Below the pieces are notes generated by a model, which searched no databases, had not been told where the DNA came from, and saw only the letters and a program-made list of their open reading frames with translations. Of a stretch of 64,000 nt of DNA, positions 25,624 to 36,676 are shown piece after piece; the stretch's first letter is position 1, and every line of letters starts with the position of its first letter. Source of the stretch: Copromyces sp. CBS 386.78 (taxonomy: Eukaryota; Ascomycota; Sordariomycetes; Sordariales; Sordariaceae); the NCBI GenBank assembly GCA_030685235.1, contig MU839122.1, positions 248,001-312,000 of the forward strand, read 5' to 3'. The translations under genes were made by a program, and so were the position numbers.

Positions 25624-25819
25624 CAAGAGAAGAAAAGCGGGAGAAGAAAAGCAGGAGAAAAAAAGTAGGAAAAAAGAAGCGGAAGGAAAGAAGTGGGAGA
25701 AAAGAAGCGGGAGAAAATAAAGCGGGAGATAATAAGGCAGGAGAAAAGAAAGCAGAAACTGAAAGACATCATAGTATATCACGCTTTAAAAGAAGCACAT
25801 GTTAATATAACTACTTGTT

Positions 25820-26016
25820 CCTTAACTCCCAGACTAAATCTTTGCGAAGCCGCCGCATTTTGAATGGGTCGATGTAAGCTTCTAACTACCTACTAACACC
25901 GACTAGTCTCTGATTGATTCCTTAACTCCTGAATCTCTACGAAGCCGCCGCATTTTGCATGGTTCGATGTAAGCTTCTACTATAACTACCAACACCGTTA
26001 CGGTCTCTGATTGATT
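25820..26016 (+). repeat. Two-copy tandem duplication of about 100 bases
   Basis: Copy 1 25820-25919 and copy 2 25920-26016 share CCTTAACTCC at the start, GAAGCCGCCGCATTTTG in the middle, TCGATGTAAGCTTCTA, and GTCTCTGATTGATTC at the end. Divergence is modest and spread along the unit. Confidence 0.85.
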
Positions 26017-26459
26017 CAAGTTGCCACTGGAGGAGGGTACCATATGGATACCTTAGGAGGATTACTCAATATGATTGATAGATAGTGTTTGTAGGTTTCC
26101 ATAGAAGCTTCCAAGTCTCAGTCAGGCTTTCAGTCCTTCTCTCTCTTACGGTAGTCTAGGTAATAGCGGGAGACTTGGGCAACCCATACCTCTAATCCTT
26201 CCTCTTAAACGATACGATAAAGTTACCGCTCCTAGCGGCTCAATCTATCTTCTCCCCTCCCTCCACACTATCTTGGTAAAATCACCCACCGTCCACTCCA
26301 ACTAAACCCCTTCTTTCAAAATATGTACACTACTTTCACCAACTACCTCCCTCCCGCCCTCCCCTTGGGAGCTCCCCGTCCAGCTCTCGCCCTCTTAGGG
26401 TTTCCCGCCTTCTTCTTCTTATCATCCGCCGGTAAAATCCCGGTAGGCTGAGATAAGCC

Positions 26460-28947
26460 CTACTTAACCTCATCCACCTTTGTCCTCGGCGGCTCATCAA
26501 GCCTGGTATACGCCTCCTGAATAGCCCTGACTTCAATCCGATCCATCTCCAGCGCCGCCAAGTAATCCCTCAGCTGTATGTTTTTCCCTTGGTCCGCATT
26601 CTCTCTCCACATGCCTAGTCGACTCTTTTGGTTCTCCGATGTCAACTGCTGCGCTTTGTTATCCGCCACCGCTCCTCCTGCCCCTGCGCCACCTTTACCA
26701 GCGGGCGTAGAAAGACCATCGCCGCCTAAAGCAGACGTGCGGGGCGTACTAGCACCTGAACCGCCGCCGCCTCCGCCACCGCCACCGGCGCCGGCGTTCA
26801 TCCATGAGTAGGACTTGCCCTTTTTGCGACCGAAGCCGCCCATGATGGCGTTGAGGGTCTGGTTGGCTGAGGCGGTGGACGAGGCTTCGGCTAGCTTGGC
26901 GGCTGCGGCGCCTCGCTTCAGCTCCTTCTTGGAGAGAAGCTTGCCGTCCGCGTCGGCGGTTGTGGGAGTGCCGGGCGCGACGGAGCCGGCGCGGGAACCG
27001 GTGCCACCGGCTGCTGTGTCGGGATTTTGACGCTTTTGGCGTTTGCGGAGACGGGCTTCTTCGAGATTGCGGTCGGCGCGGGCGGTTTCGCGCAGGGCGG
27101 TGGTGAGGTTGTGCTTGTTGATGTTGGGGTCGCCGAGTTTGGCAGCGTCGTAGGAGCCTGTGTAATGCAGTTAGTAGAGTTTTTGGTTTGGGGAAAAGGG
27201 AGAAAATCCGTACGCTTCAGGGGGTTCGGCTGAGGACCGACGCCAGCGGCGGCTTCCATGCCTTCTTGAATGGCAGCATTAAGCCCCGTCTTCAAAGGCA
27301 CGGCCACATCAGCCCACACCGCCGGGACCTCTCCACGGGAAGTCGTCTGGCGGTTAATCGCAATGGTATGCGCAGACTCAATTATCTGCCGGATCCTGTG
27401 CTTTGTAGCAATGGACAGCAGGGCTATCTGGTCACTCAGATATGAATCATGCGGGATCCAGGTGTCGTAGACAGCAACCAGAGCACCACCTTCACCCGTC
27501 TTTGTGCTCACCGTGACTTTGGGCTGCATTGACGAAGGGTCATTGGCTGGTTTGCTCTTGTTGACTGCACTGCCGCCCTTGAGCTCGCTGTTGAGCTCCA
27601 GCCCGTACTCCTTGGCAATCTTTTGGGCCTTCCAGTGCAGCGCGGGCACCTCCAAGAAAGGCGTTTTCATTTCGTTTGCCCTCGTCAGGGCCAACCGATG
27701 TGCCGCTTCATCCCAAGCTTTCTTTGCCAACTCCTTCTCAAACTCCTCCTGGCTCTTGCCGTCCAGAGGTTGCGAGGGCTGGTTGGCCCATCCGGCGCCG
27801 TAAAAAGAAGCCTTGCTTCCCGGTGGATTCGCGGGCAAACCGGTCCTCGCGTCCTGGGAGAAAGATCCGGCATAGTAGTCCGCCAAGGCCTGCTCTTCAG
27901 CACGCAAATCAACACCGGTACCAGCCAAAGAGTCCGTAACATCATATTCAGTTTCCTTTACCGGTCGCTCAACAGGCTTCTGAGGGGGGCCCATAGCACC
28001 ACCGGCGGGGGTCGTCGGAGCTGGTGGTGGTGGTGGTGGGCCGATAGGTGCCATAGTAGCCGTCGTATACTGCTGGTTCTGCGTATTCTGGGCGGCCTGG
28101 GCCCCCATGGCATGGAGCTGCTGAGGAGTCGAGGGCCCATGGGCAGACAAATTAGGCGGAGCTAATGATGGCGTTGCCAAGCCAGGTGTCACTGGCCCAG
28201 GTGTTGTTGAAGCGGGTTGGACTGGAGGCATGGATAGCCTACTCTCAGGCATCTGCAAGCCCGCGCCGTGTGAAACAGTAGGACCTGGTCCAGGAGTAGT
28301 TGCCGGGGTCGGACCCGGAGAAGGCACAGCCAAGGGTGTGGATGGCTGAGAAAGGTTTCCGTTTGTGAGGGACTGGTTGTATTGCTGGGCACCGGGCGAT
28401 TGTGTCGTCGTGAACTTGGGGCTGGCAGCTGGCGGTGTCGGGGCGGCGGTCGACTGGGGGGTAGTGGCGTAGTTCTGAGGCACGTAAGGCGAGCCCGGCT
28501 GAGAGGCAGGACCGGTGCCGGCCTGTGGGCGCTGGTGGTTCGGCGACATGGAGAATTGGGCTTGAGTGGTGGGCGCCGGGGAGGGTGTGTGCTGGGGACG
28601 AGCAAACTGCTGTTGCTGGTGCACTATCTGAGGTTGTTGCAACTGGGCCTGGGGATGCTGGAGTTGTGGATGATGTTGCTGTTGCTGTTGTTGCGGCTGC
28701 TGGATATGCTGCTGAGCATGTTGAGGCTGTTGAGTGTGTTGCTGCTGTGTTTGAGCTTGTGGGTGCCCTTGCTGATGAATCTGCTGCTGGACACGTTGTT
28801 GCTGCAGCTGCTGCGGCTGCTGCTGCTGCTGCGCCGGCGGTTGTGTCTGTTGTGGGGCATGCTGCTGTTGCAGTTGTTGTTGTTGTTGTTGTTGTTGCAA
28901 CTGCTGAGGAGGCTGACGAGGCTGAACGTGTTGCTGAGGTTGGGCGC

Positions 28948-28978
<31 letters not shown>

Positions 28979-29143
28979 TTGTTGCTGAGCATGGGCTTGG
29001 GCTTGGGCTTGTTGTTGGGCGAGCATCTGGGCACGTTGTTGCTGGAGCTGGAACTGTTGCAACTGCGGCGTGACCTGTGGTGGTTGCCCCGCCTGTGGTT
29101 GCTGCAACTGAGGCATCTGAGGCTGTTGCGGCGGTTGCGCCAT
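26460..29143 (-). CDS. taf4: TFIID subunit TAF4
   Basis: Model on the minus strand: exon 1 29143-27214, exon 2 27157-26460, joined across a 56-nt intron (GTACGG donor, ACAG acceptor); 875 residues. TAF4 pairs with TAF12 through a histone fold in TFIID at RNA polymerase II promoters. The ATG at 29143 starts MAQPPQQPQMPQL; the frame is open further upstream but without a better ATG. The first 200 residues are almost polyglutamine and the next 200 Pro/Thr/Ser-rich. The conserved fungal TAF4 region begins near residue 408 (TGVDLRAEEQALADYY) and includes KKAWDEAAHRLALTRA, VYDTWIPHDSYLSDQIALLS and KHRIRQIIESAHTIA. After the intron follow a basic helix (RETARADRNLEEARLRKRQK), GGFGRKKGKSYSWM and a C-terminal RDYLAALE helix. 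Head-to-head with ysh1. Confidence 0.9.
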
Positions 29144-29944
29144 GGTCAAGGTGCCCTCGGGGTGGACAGGCGCAAACAAGTCGACGTGTACAAAAACCGT
29201 CGAGCAGCTATTCGGCTCAAAGCGAGGCTGGGCTCCCTGTCCTGCCTCTACGCCTTGTGTCTTCTCCCATGCGTCGGTCGCTCGTGTCAATCGGTCGGTC
29301 GATGTATTTTCTCGCTCGCAGTAGTATCGTCGCGGCCGGCGGTTGATTGTCGCTATTAATTCGCGCGGGGTGGGGGCGACGGTAGGAAGGTGGTGAATCG
29401 TATTGTTGGGTGGGTGACTGACTGAGGAAGGTCGAGGTGTCTTTGACAATGACGAACAATAAAACGAATCGACCAGTTGCTGTCGCTGCCAGCAACAAGC
29501 AGCGGCACGAGCTCCACTGAAGGTCGCGTCTGGAGAGTGAACGGCCCAGTCACGTGTGACCTTGGCAATTACAGTGGGGCTTCTGGCCCTTGACGGGGAT
29601 TGAAAAGGCTCCCGGCAGGCAACAGCCGCCAACTTCAACTCGACCTCACTTCATTGAACAACGACTTGCCATCTGCATCCACATCGCATTCAACCACCAT
29701 CAACAACACCACATCAAAGCGCCATTCTTATTCACGTCGCGCGTTCAAAGACCTGTTTGGCTTCTACCATCCAACGAATTATTTTGATTGTCGTGTCTTA
29801 ATCGCATCAAACCACGCCGCGCCGCCATCCCAACAATCACAAATCAGCTGCTTGGAAAGTCGCAAGTATACAGGGCGGCGGTTGGAAAGACAGGGTTCAC
29901 GCGTGGAATAAACGAAGCAAAGGGACACCGTATACAACCAAGCC
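29144..29944. promoter_or_regulatory. Shared divergent promoter region of taf4 and ysh1
   Basis: 801 bases separate the two start codons, which point away from each other. Both genes act in RNA polymerase II mRNA production. I see no certain factor sites. Confidence 0.5.
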
Positions 29945-32900
29945 ATGGCTTCCAAGCGCAAGGCGTCGGCCATGGCGACGGAGCCAGAGGAGCCCGTTGA
30001 CCCAGCTGATGAGCTCATGTTCCTCAATCTTGGAGGCGGCAACGAAGTCGGCCGATCATGTCACATTATCCAGTACAAGGGGAAAACTGTCATGGTGCGC
30101 AAACCAACCAACTTTCACTGAAGAACATGGGCTGACCTATCCATCATCCGGGTTGTAGCTTGATGCTGGCCAACATCCTGCATATGACGGCCTAGCAGCC
30201 CTGCCATTCTTTGATGACTTTGATCTCAGCACAGTCGATGTTCTTTTAATCAGCCAGTAAGCCCACCCACCCCCTTTTCCCCTTTTGCCATGACATACAT
30301 CCATATGTATGTACGAGAGACAGTGCCGCAGTGTTTGGCTTGGGACAAGATGGGTTGATGATGATGGAGCTGGGCTCTGGATATACGACATCGCCAGTAA
30401 CCACACACAGCCAGTTACAGAGAGCTTCCTGCCATGTCACGTTGCTCTCTGTTATTTGTGGTTCTTGTCCACTTGGCAGCATTGTACTGTCCATCATATA
30501 CATGTACTCAGGAAATGAAAATACAAAGAAATATGTCACCATGGCCCGCCTCCTCTCCTCCTTCTCCCCTCCCATTCTTGTCTGCCACTTGCTGCGCTGC
30601 ATGATCGCTGTGAAGCACACTGTCCTTGTCCATAGTTGCCTACCTTGTCCGGACCTCACCCGAGACTGACTACTACTCATCATCTAGTTTCCATATCGAC
30701 CATGCGGCCTCATTACCATATGTCTTGGCCAAGACCAACTTCCGAGGCCGTGTCTTCATGACACATGCCACCAAGGCCATCTACAAATGGCTTATTCAAG
30801 ATAGTGTCCGTGTCGGCAACACATCGTCGAACCCCACCACATCGCTCGTCTACACCGAGGAGGACCATCTCAAGACCTTTCCCATGATCGAGGCCATCGA
30901 CTACAACACTACCCACACCATCTCCTCGATCCGCATCACACCATACCCAGCCGGCCACGTTCTCGGCGCCGCCATGTTCCTGATCGAGATTGCCGGCCTC
31001 AACATCTTCTTCACCGGCGACTACTCGCGCGAAGAAGACAGGCATCTTATCTCGGCCCAAGTTCCCAGGGGCGTCAAGATCGACGTGCTCATTACCGAGT
31101 CCACGTACGGCATCGCCTCTCACATCCCCCGCGTAGAGCGTGAACAGGCTCTCCTCAAGTCCATCACCGGCATCCTCAACCGGGGCGGCCGCGTGCTCAT
31201 GCCCGTCTTCGCCCTCGGGCGCGCCCAGGAGCTCCTCCTTATCCTGGACGAGTACTGGGGCAAGCACGCCGAATACCAGAAATACCCCATCTACTACGCC
31301 TCCAACCTGGCGCGCAAGTGCATGCTGGTCTACCAGACGTACGTCGGCTCCATGAACGACAACATCAAGCGCCTGTTCCGCGAGCGCCTGGCCGAGTCCG
31401 AGTCCTCGGGCGACGGCGCCGGCAAGGGCGGGCCCTGGGACTTTCAGTTCATCCGCTCGCTCAAGAGCATCGACCGCTTCGAGGACGTCGGCGGCTGCGT
31501 CATGCTTGCCTCGCCCGGCATGCTTCAAAACGGCGTCAGCCGCGAGCTGCTGGAGCGGTGGGCGCCGAGCGAGAAGAACGGCGTTATTATTACTGGTTAC
31601 TCGGTCGAGGGCACCATGGCCAAGAACATTATGCAAGAGCCCGAGACGATCCAGGCCGTCATGTCGCGCAACATTGCCGGTGCCCGTCGCGGCCCCGGCG
31701 GTGGCGGTGGTGGTGGTGATGCCGAGAAGGTCATGATCCCGCGCCGCTGCACCGTGCAGGAGTTCTCCTTTGCCGCGCACGTCGACGGCGTGGAGAACAG
31801 GGAGTTCATTGAGGAAGTCGCCGCCCCGGTCGTCATCCTTGTTCACGGAGAAGTGCACAACATGATGCGTCTCAAGTCCAAGCTTCTTTCTCTCAACGCA
31901 AACAAGGAACACAAAGTCAAGGTGTTCAGTCCCAAGAACTGCGAGGAGCTTCGCATCCCTTTCAAGACGGACAAGGTCGCCAAAGTGGTGGGCAAGTTGG
32001 CGGCCATCCCGCCGGCGCTTAATAAAGAGGCCAAGAACGGCCATGACGGCCCTCTTCCCTCTTCTTCTTCTGAACCTCAGCTTATCACGGGTGTTTTGGT
32101 CCAAAACGACTTTAAGATGTCGCTGATGGCCCCCGAGGATCTGAGAGAATACGCTGGCCTGACGACCACCACCATCGCGTGCAAGCAGCGTCTGCGATTG
32201 AGCGCCGCGGGTATCGACCTTATCAAATGGGGTCTGGAAAGCACTTTCGGCGGTATTGAGGAACTTTTCGAAGCCAAGACGAAGCGCGAGGTCATCGTTA
32301 ACGTTAAAAGCGAGAACGGCGGCGATACCAAGATGGAGGAAGCCGATGAGGAACTGCCCCATGGTGATGATGTGGTGGCTGCTTACCTTGTCATGGGATG
32401 CGTTACCGTCCGCTACCGTGCTAACGGCGAGGTTGAGCTGGAGTGGGAAGGCAATATGCTTAACGATGGCATTGCTGACTCGGTGATGGCGGTTTTGCTT
32501 GGTATTGAGAGTAGTCCTGCTGCTGTGAAGCGTACGTTTCCCTTTTTCCTTTTCTTTTCCTCTTCCCTTTCCTTCCCCTCTTTCCTCTTCCCTTTCCTTC
32601 CCCCCTTTCCCCTCCCTTCCCCTTTCCCGCCTCCTTCTTCAACCCCATTAACATACTAACTGTCACATAAACAGGCTCGGCCTCCAAAAACCCTCATTCT
32701 CACTCTCACTCCCTCCCCGCCAAAAACCCTCACGCCCACCTAACCCCCACCGACCGTCTCGACCGTCTCCTCATGTTCCTCGAAGCCCAGTTCGGCTCCG
32801 ACCACGTCTCTCCTATTGCCGACCCCAAGCTCCCCCCTCCTCCCCAGTCCCCTCCCGCCACCAAATCCAAATCCATGTCCCCCAAATCCACCTCGGAAGA

Positions 32901-33159
32901 AGCAGACGCCTCAATGGACGTCTCGGAAGACGAAGACGAAGACGAGCAGCAGCTCACGGCACGCAAGCAAGCTGAAGTGGCGAGACTACACAAAATGGGC
33001 ATCCCCGTCCCGGGAGTGCAGATCAAGTTGGATGAGAAGATGGAGGCCAAGGTGTGGTTGGAGGATTTGGAGGTGGAGAGCTCGAATAAGATTTTTAGGG
33101 AGAGGGTTAGGGCGGTGGTGGAAAGGGCGGTGGAGGTTGTGGCGCCGCTTTGGGGGTGA
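29945..33159 (+). CDS. ysh1: mRNA 3'-end processing endonuclease Ysh1 (CPSF73)
   Basis: Model: 29945-30094, 30159-30256, 30688-32531 and 32675-33159; 858 residues. This is the metallo-beta-lactamase/beta-CASP endonuclease that cleaves pre-mRNA before polyadenylation in the nuclear CPF complex. The zinc-binding motif HFHIDH falls at residues 83-88; its first His codon is split by intron 2 (CA|T). Other family marks are NEVGRSCHI near residue 32, [11 protein letters not shown], the [12 protein letters not shown] acid/histidine motif, ITESTYG, and beta-CASP text ([19 protein letters not shown]). A C-terminal domain ([19 protein letters not shown]) is followed by a Ser/Pro- and acid-rich linker. 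Intron 2 is long (431 nt); intron 3 is a 143-nt pyrimidine-rich intron. A 549-codon antisense frame over exon 3 is a shadow. Confidence 0.95.
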
Positions 33160-34740
33160 TAGGAGGGAGGCGAATCTGAGGGTGAGATGGAGGAGAGAGG
33201 AGAGAGAGGAAAGGGGAGGGAGGAAAGGGGAGGGAGGGAGAGGAAAGGGGAGAGAGGAAAGGGGAGGGAGGAGATGGGGATGTGGGAAAGAATGACTGAC
33301 TGACTGGCGAAAGGGGATTGAATCGACAAACAATACGATAACATGTGTTTTTTTTTCTCTCTCTGGGATTCTGCGTGGTTTGTCATCAGTTGCATTGCAT
33401 CCGTTACTATCTATCTATCTATGTACTCTTTGCTACTTGGGCGTTTCTATATCTAGATTTAGGCAGGCACAAATCCCATCATGGTTTTCCCTTTAGGTAC
33501 CTTAGGTGGTGCGGTGGTTGACTGCAAGCATCCGGCCGTTGGTATTATCAGTCTACTTAGTCGGGCACCGTCACTATCGGCAGGAGCGATTGAGTATTCA
33601 TGGCTTCAGTTCCACTTGAGTCGCAACGGCTTAACGCGGTTCGGAAACCACGGGTGGCGGGCAGTCGTCACCGACCCATTTCTTTCAGTTCCTTTTTCCG
33701 TTTTTGGAGGGGCAGTTAGGTTCAGCCGCCTTGAGTCCTCGCCGACAACTCGTTACAGTACGGGTCAGTACTTTACACCTTGGTATACTTACTCTTATGA
33801 CGCATCCAACTACCGTAAGCATGGGTGATACACCTTCAGAGCTGAACGTTACCTAGGCAGTTGTTTCAACCTAAGAAGGGAGAATGCCGAAAAGACTCTG
33901 GCCAACATATTTTCCGAACCGAATTTACTCCGATCCCTATCGCACGCAGTCTTGTAACGAACGGCCTTTAGGTTTCCAACCATAACGAGCCCCTATCGGA
34001 TTGTCGTTGTTGGGTTTATTTTTTACGACCAATTTGCTCGTCAAACCCCCATTCAATTCGTCTCATCACATTCTAGTTCCAGTTCCCGTCGCTTTGTCTT
34101 GATTTGCAGAAAGCCTGTTGATGCTATGCTGCTCATATCCATCTTCTTCCCACTTGCCGCTGTCCCCCCCCCAGTTATCACCGATTCCGACATTGTCGGC
34201 ACTTCCCCCAGCTCGGAATGGTGTCAGTACAGTCAAAGAAACTGAATGTCTTGGTAGGTACGGCTCCTAACAAGCATAAAAATGTATGTTTGTTGCAGTG
34301 ATGATGCGACCGAACGGGTAAAGGCATGAACAGTTAACAACCAGCGCCCCTAGACCTCTTCGCACCACCCTTCGGCCTCTTCTCCCAATCAGCTAGAAAT
34401 CCAGAGAGGGGGGGGGGGGGCTATATTAAGCTATGGATGCACACTTGTCACTGCAGTTCTACGGAGCCTTTGGAAAGGTCGTGCTTTCCTCCTTGATCTC
34501 CAGCTCGCTACATTTCCTTTGAAGCGAAGGAGGAAGGAATGTTGAATGGTCGGTCGTCTATGCCTCTTTTCTCCTACTTGGTTGTCCCTGGAAGACGCCT
34601 TATCAAAACACCGTGGCCACCCAATCACGCAGTTACATCAACTACTAGTCTGTATTCTCACGACAAACATCATCACAACAGTATTCACCACTTTATTCAT
34701 TCCCATTTATTTCATCACCCAATACCGAACCGCCGTCAAG
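33160..34740. other. Intergenic, 1.6 kb
   Basis: It starts with a GA-rich tract (33166-33285) in the ysh1 3' region, then has a TATC microsatellite at 33409-33421. One ATG-started frame at 33481-33828 (115 codons) resembles no family and is not called. The right end is the leader of the gene at 34741. Confidence 0.5.
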
Positions 34741-36676
34741 ATGGACAGCTTCAGCAAATGGTACCGCCCGCATTATTCACCAGATGTAGTTCCCGACCGC
34801 CTTCACAAGACTTTGTTCCACCACCCTCAGCCCATGATCCGAGGCAAAGATGGCGCCCCCGTCACTGCTAGACTCATCGTCCCACCTCGGACCAAAGCGG
34901 TCTCGGGCGCGCTGGTCGACTATGCCGCCGTTGTTGCCGTCACCCCGCGACCAGACCCGCGGTTCTAGGGGACCACGGCAGTGCACATGAAGATGGTGCT
35001 GGTCCAAGAAGACGAAGAACAGCAAAAGGAGGAGAGGAAGCGACAGGAGGAGGGGGTGATGCAGTCGATAGAGAAGGTGGATGAAGACGGCAATGTGGTA
35101 CACCGCATGGATGGCAGAAATAACTACCTGGATGAACAAGGTAAAACATCAACGAGATAGATACTCTCGATCAAATTGTTCTCAGGCCTGACTAACCTTC
35201 TCATAGGCAATATCATGTCGCGTGACGCGCTTGTCCATCCATTTTATGGGGACCGACTAGATCTCCAACAAGAGACCTCGCACCCAAAGCGATACATGCC
35301 CACTACTCGCAACGCCAAGATTGAGGCAAACACCGAATTCGGCGCCTTCACAACCGTGGGAGTGTCTGACCCAGCTACGGACAACAAAGACAACGTCAAG
35401 CACCAAGACGAAGACATTGCCATGGATGAAGAAATCACCATCGAAGAGAACAAAGATAGCTACACCGACATTGCCGCCGCCATCGACGCCAAGACGAAAT
35501 GGATCCCCATCCCTCTCGACAAGCAGGTGATTGAAGACGTCAGCTCCTCGGAATATGGTCGTCTAGGCATGGACCCAAAGACATTGTACTTTGTGTTTCA
35601 AAACGTGCGGTTCCCGTGCAAGCACGGAAAATACCGAGTCCTATTCGACGTGGTGGTGAACGAGTACCGGGACGGCCAAGATAACAGGTTCCCGCCCTTG
35701 CATCTGTGGCCGATGGGGACATATCCCGGTGACTGTGAGGAGATGAAAAGGATGTATAATGGTAGCTATAAAGCTGGCGTGTTGGAGTTTGGGCACAATG
35801 TGCACGTGACGTGTTCAACTTATTGGACAAGGGTTTGTGCCGTTGACTATTTGGGTGAGTACATACCTACTTCTTACCTGCCTTGTCTTGGTATTTTGGT
35901 CAAGGGCAAGACTTGACTTGGGCGTTTTTGTTGAATAAACCCCCCCGATCACTTCCTGATCTTTTGGATTGAACTGTCCTATGGGTTGGATTTTTCTTTT
36001 GCTGACGTTGATTTTGTGCAAAACAGACCCGGTACAATACGAGGTGGTTGAAACGATTGTCAAGACTAGGCAACTTTACACTGAGAAGCTGTGGCACGTG
36101 GAGAGGGCATCATGGTTGGCGGCGCGCCAGAAAGAGCATCAAGCCCAATGTCCCATCCAAGTCCTCCCAGCCCATGCCCAGTGCGAAACTCAAGCCCAAA
36201 CCCAGGCCAACAACAGTCAAGCCTTTGCCCAGGTTGTCCCATCTCATACCGAGGCCCGAAGACAACCGCGAATCCAACCACATCATATTCAAGCGCATAG
36301 CCCAGCGCAAATCCAGGCCCAGGCCCAGACTCAGGCCCATACCCAGGCTGAAGCTCAACCCCACGCCCAGCAGGGCCACATTCAAGCCCCCCAGGCCCAG
36401 AACCAGTCGGAAATCTCAGCACATACCCAGGGCAAAATTCCAGCTCGCACCCAGGGCAAAATCTATCTGCACAACTACCCCCAAAACCTCAATCCCCATG
36501 TCCAACCTCTAGTCGAAAAAGGCAAAATCTATGCGAACAACTGTCCCCCATCCCTCCAACCACAAGTTGAAGAATATGATCCCGCCCAAGGATGGGCGGG
36601 ACGCGAACGGTACTCATCAGGTGTTCAATCATCTCCGTCTGATACTGAGGCCCAGGATTCATGCCACGAGGAATAG
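34741..36676 (+). pseudogene. Velvet-like paralogue A, broken by an in-frame TAG
   Basis: Model: 34741-35140, 35207-35854 and 36027-36676; 566 codons, with a TAG at codon 76 (34966-34968). Introns have GTAAAA/CTAAC/TAG and GTGAGT/ACAG signals. It is related to the gene at 40437: AVVAVTPRPDPRF, stop, GTTAVHMKM here against CLVRVYPKPDPAIYGEAVFIQV there, and LYFVFQNVRFPCKHGKYRVLFDV against VYFLLDQLVFPKEGKFRYDIDV. The last intron sits at the same place and phase in both. The pattern (hydrophobic strand, then YFVF..(D/N)(L/V).F...GK(Y/F)R) recalls the fungal velvet domain, but that is inference. The C-terminus is Gln/Ala/His-rich with short repeats (AQTQGKI). Apart from the stop the frame and splice sites are intact. 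Confidence 0.65.

Larger units (their letters stand above)
25118..25765 (+). repeat. Polypurine (GA-rich) tract
   Basis: Nearly all A and G on the plus strand, built from words such as AGAAGCGGGAGAAAA and AAGAAGGAGG. It is interrupted only by the LTR at 25471-25623, so the original tract was about 495 bases. Confidence 0.9.
24426..26459. other. Gene-free 2 kb with repeats and a solo LTR
   Basis: No coding sequence is supported. It holds a 10-base tandem repeat (25013-25110), a polypurine tract (about 25118-25765) interrupted by a solo LTR, and a 100-base tandem duplication (25820-26016). Long antisense frames in the polypurine part are Phe/Ser/Leu-only and meaningless. Confidence 0.7.

Noticed and set aside
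25090..25782. Minus-strand Phe/Ser/Leu-rich frames that look like membrane proteins
   Set aside because: They are translations of the polypurine tract and run through the LTR insertion.
28382..29359. 325-codon plus-strand, Leu-rich frame opposite taf4
   Set aside because: A reverse reading of the polyglutamine codons; Leu runs are the antisense of CAG/CAA repeats.
30713..32362. 549-codon open frame on the minus strand over ysh1 exon 3
   Set aside because: It is antisense to a conserved enzyme, has no homology by eye and is explained by GC-biased third positions.
33481..33828. ATG-started 115-codon frame between ysh1 and paralogue A
   Set aside because: No family resemblance, no splice or context support, and composition like the surrounding noncoding DNA.
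34900..34968. TAG of paralogue A as the 3' end of an intron (TTCTAG acceptor)
   Set aside because: No convincing donor or branch point upstream, and the residues just before the stop align with paralogue B, so they are coding.
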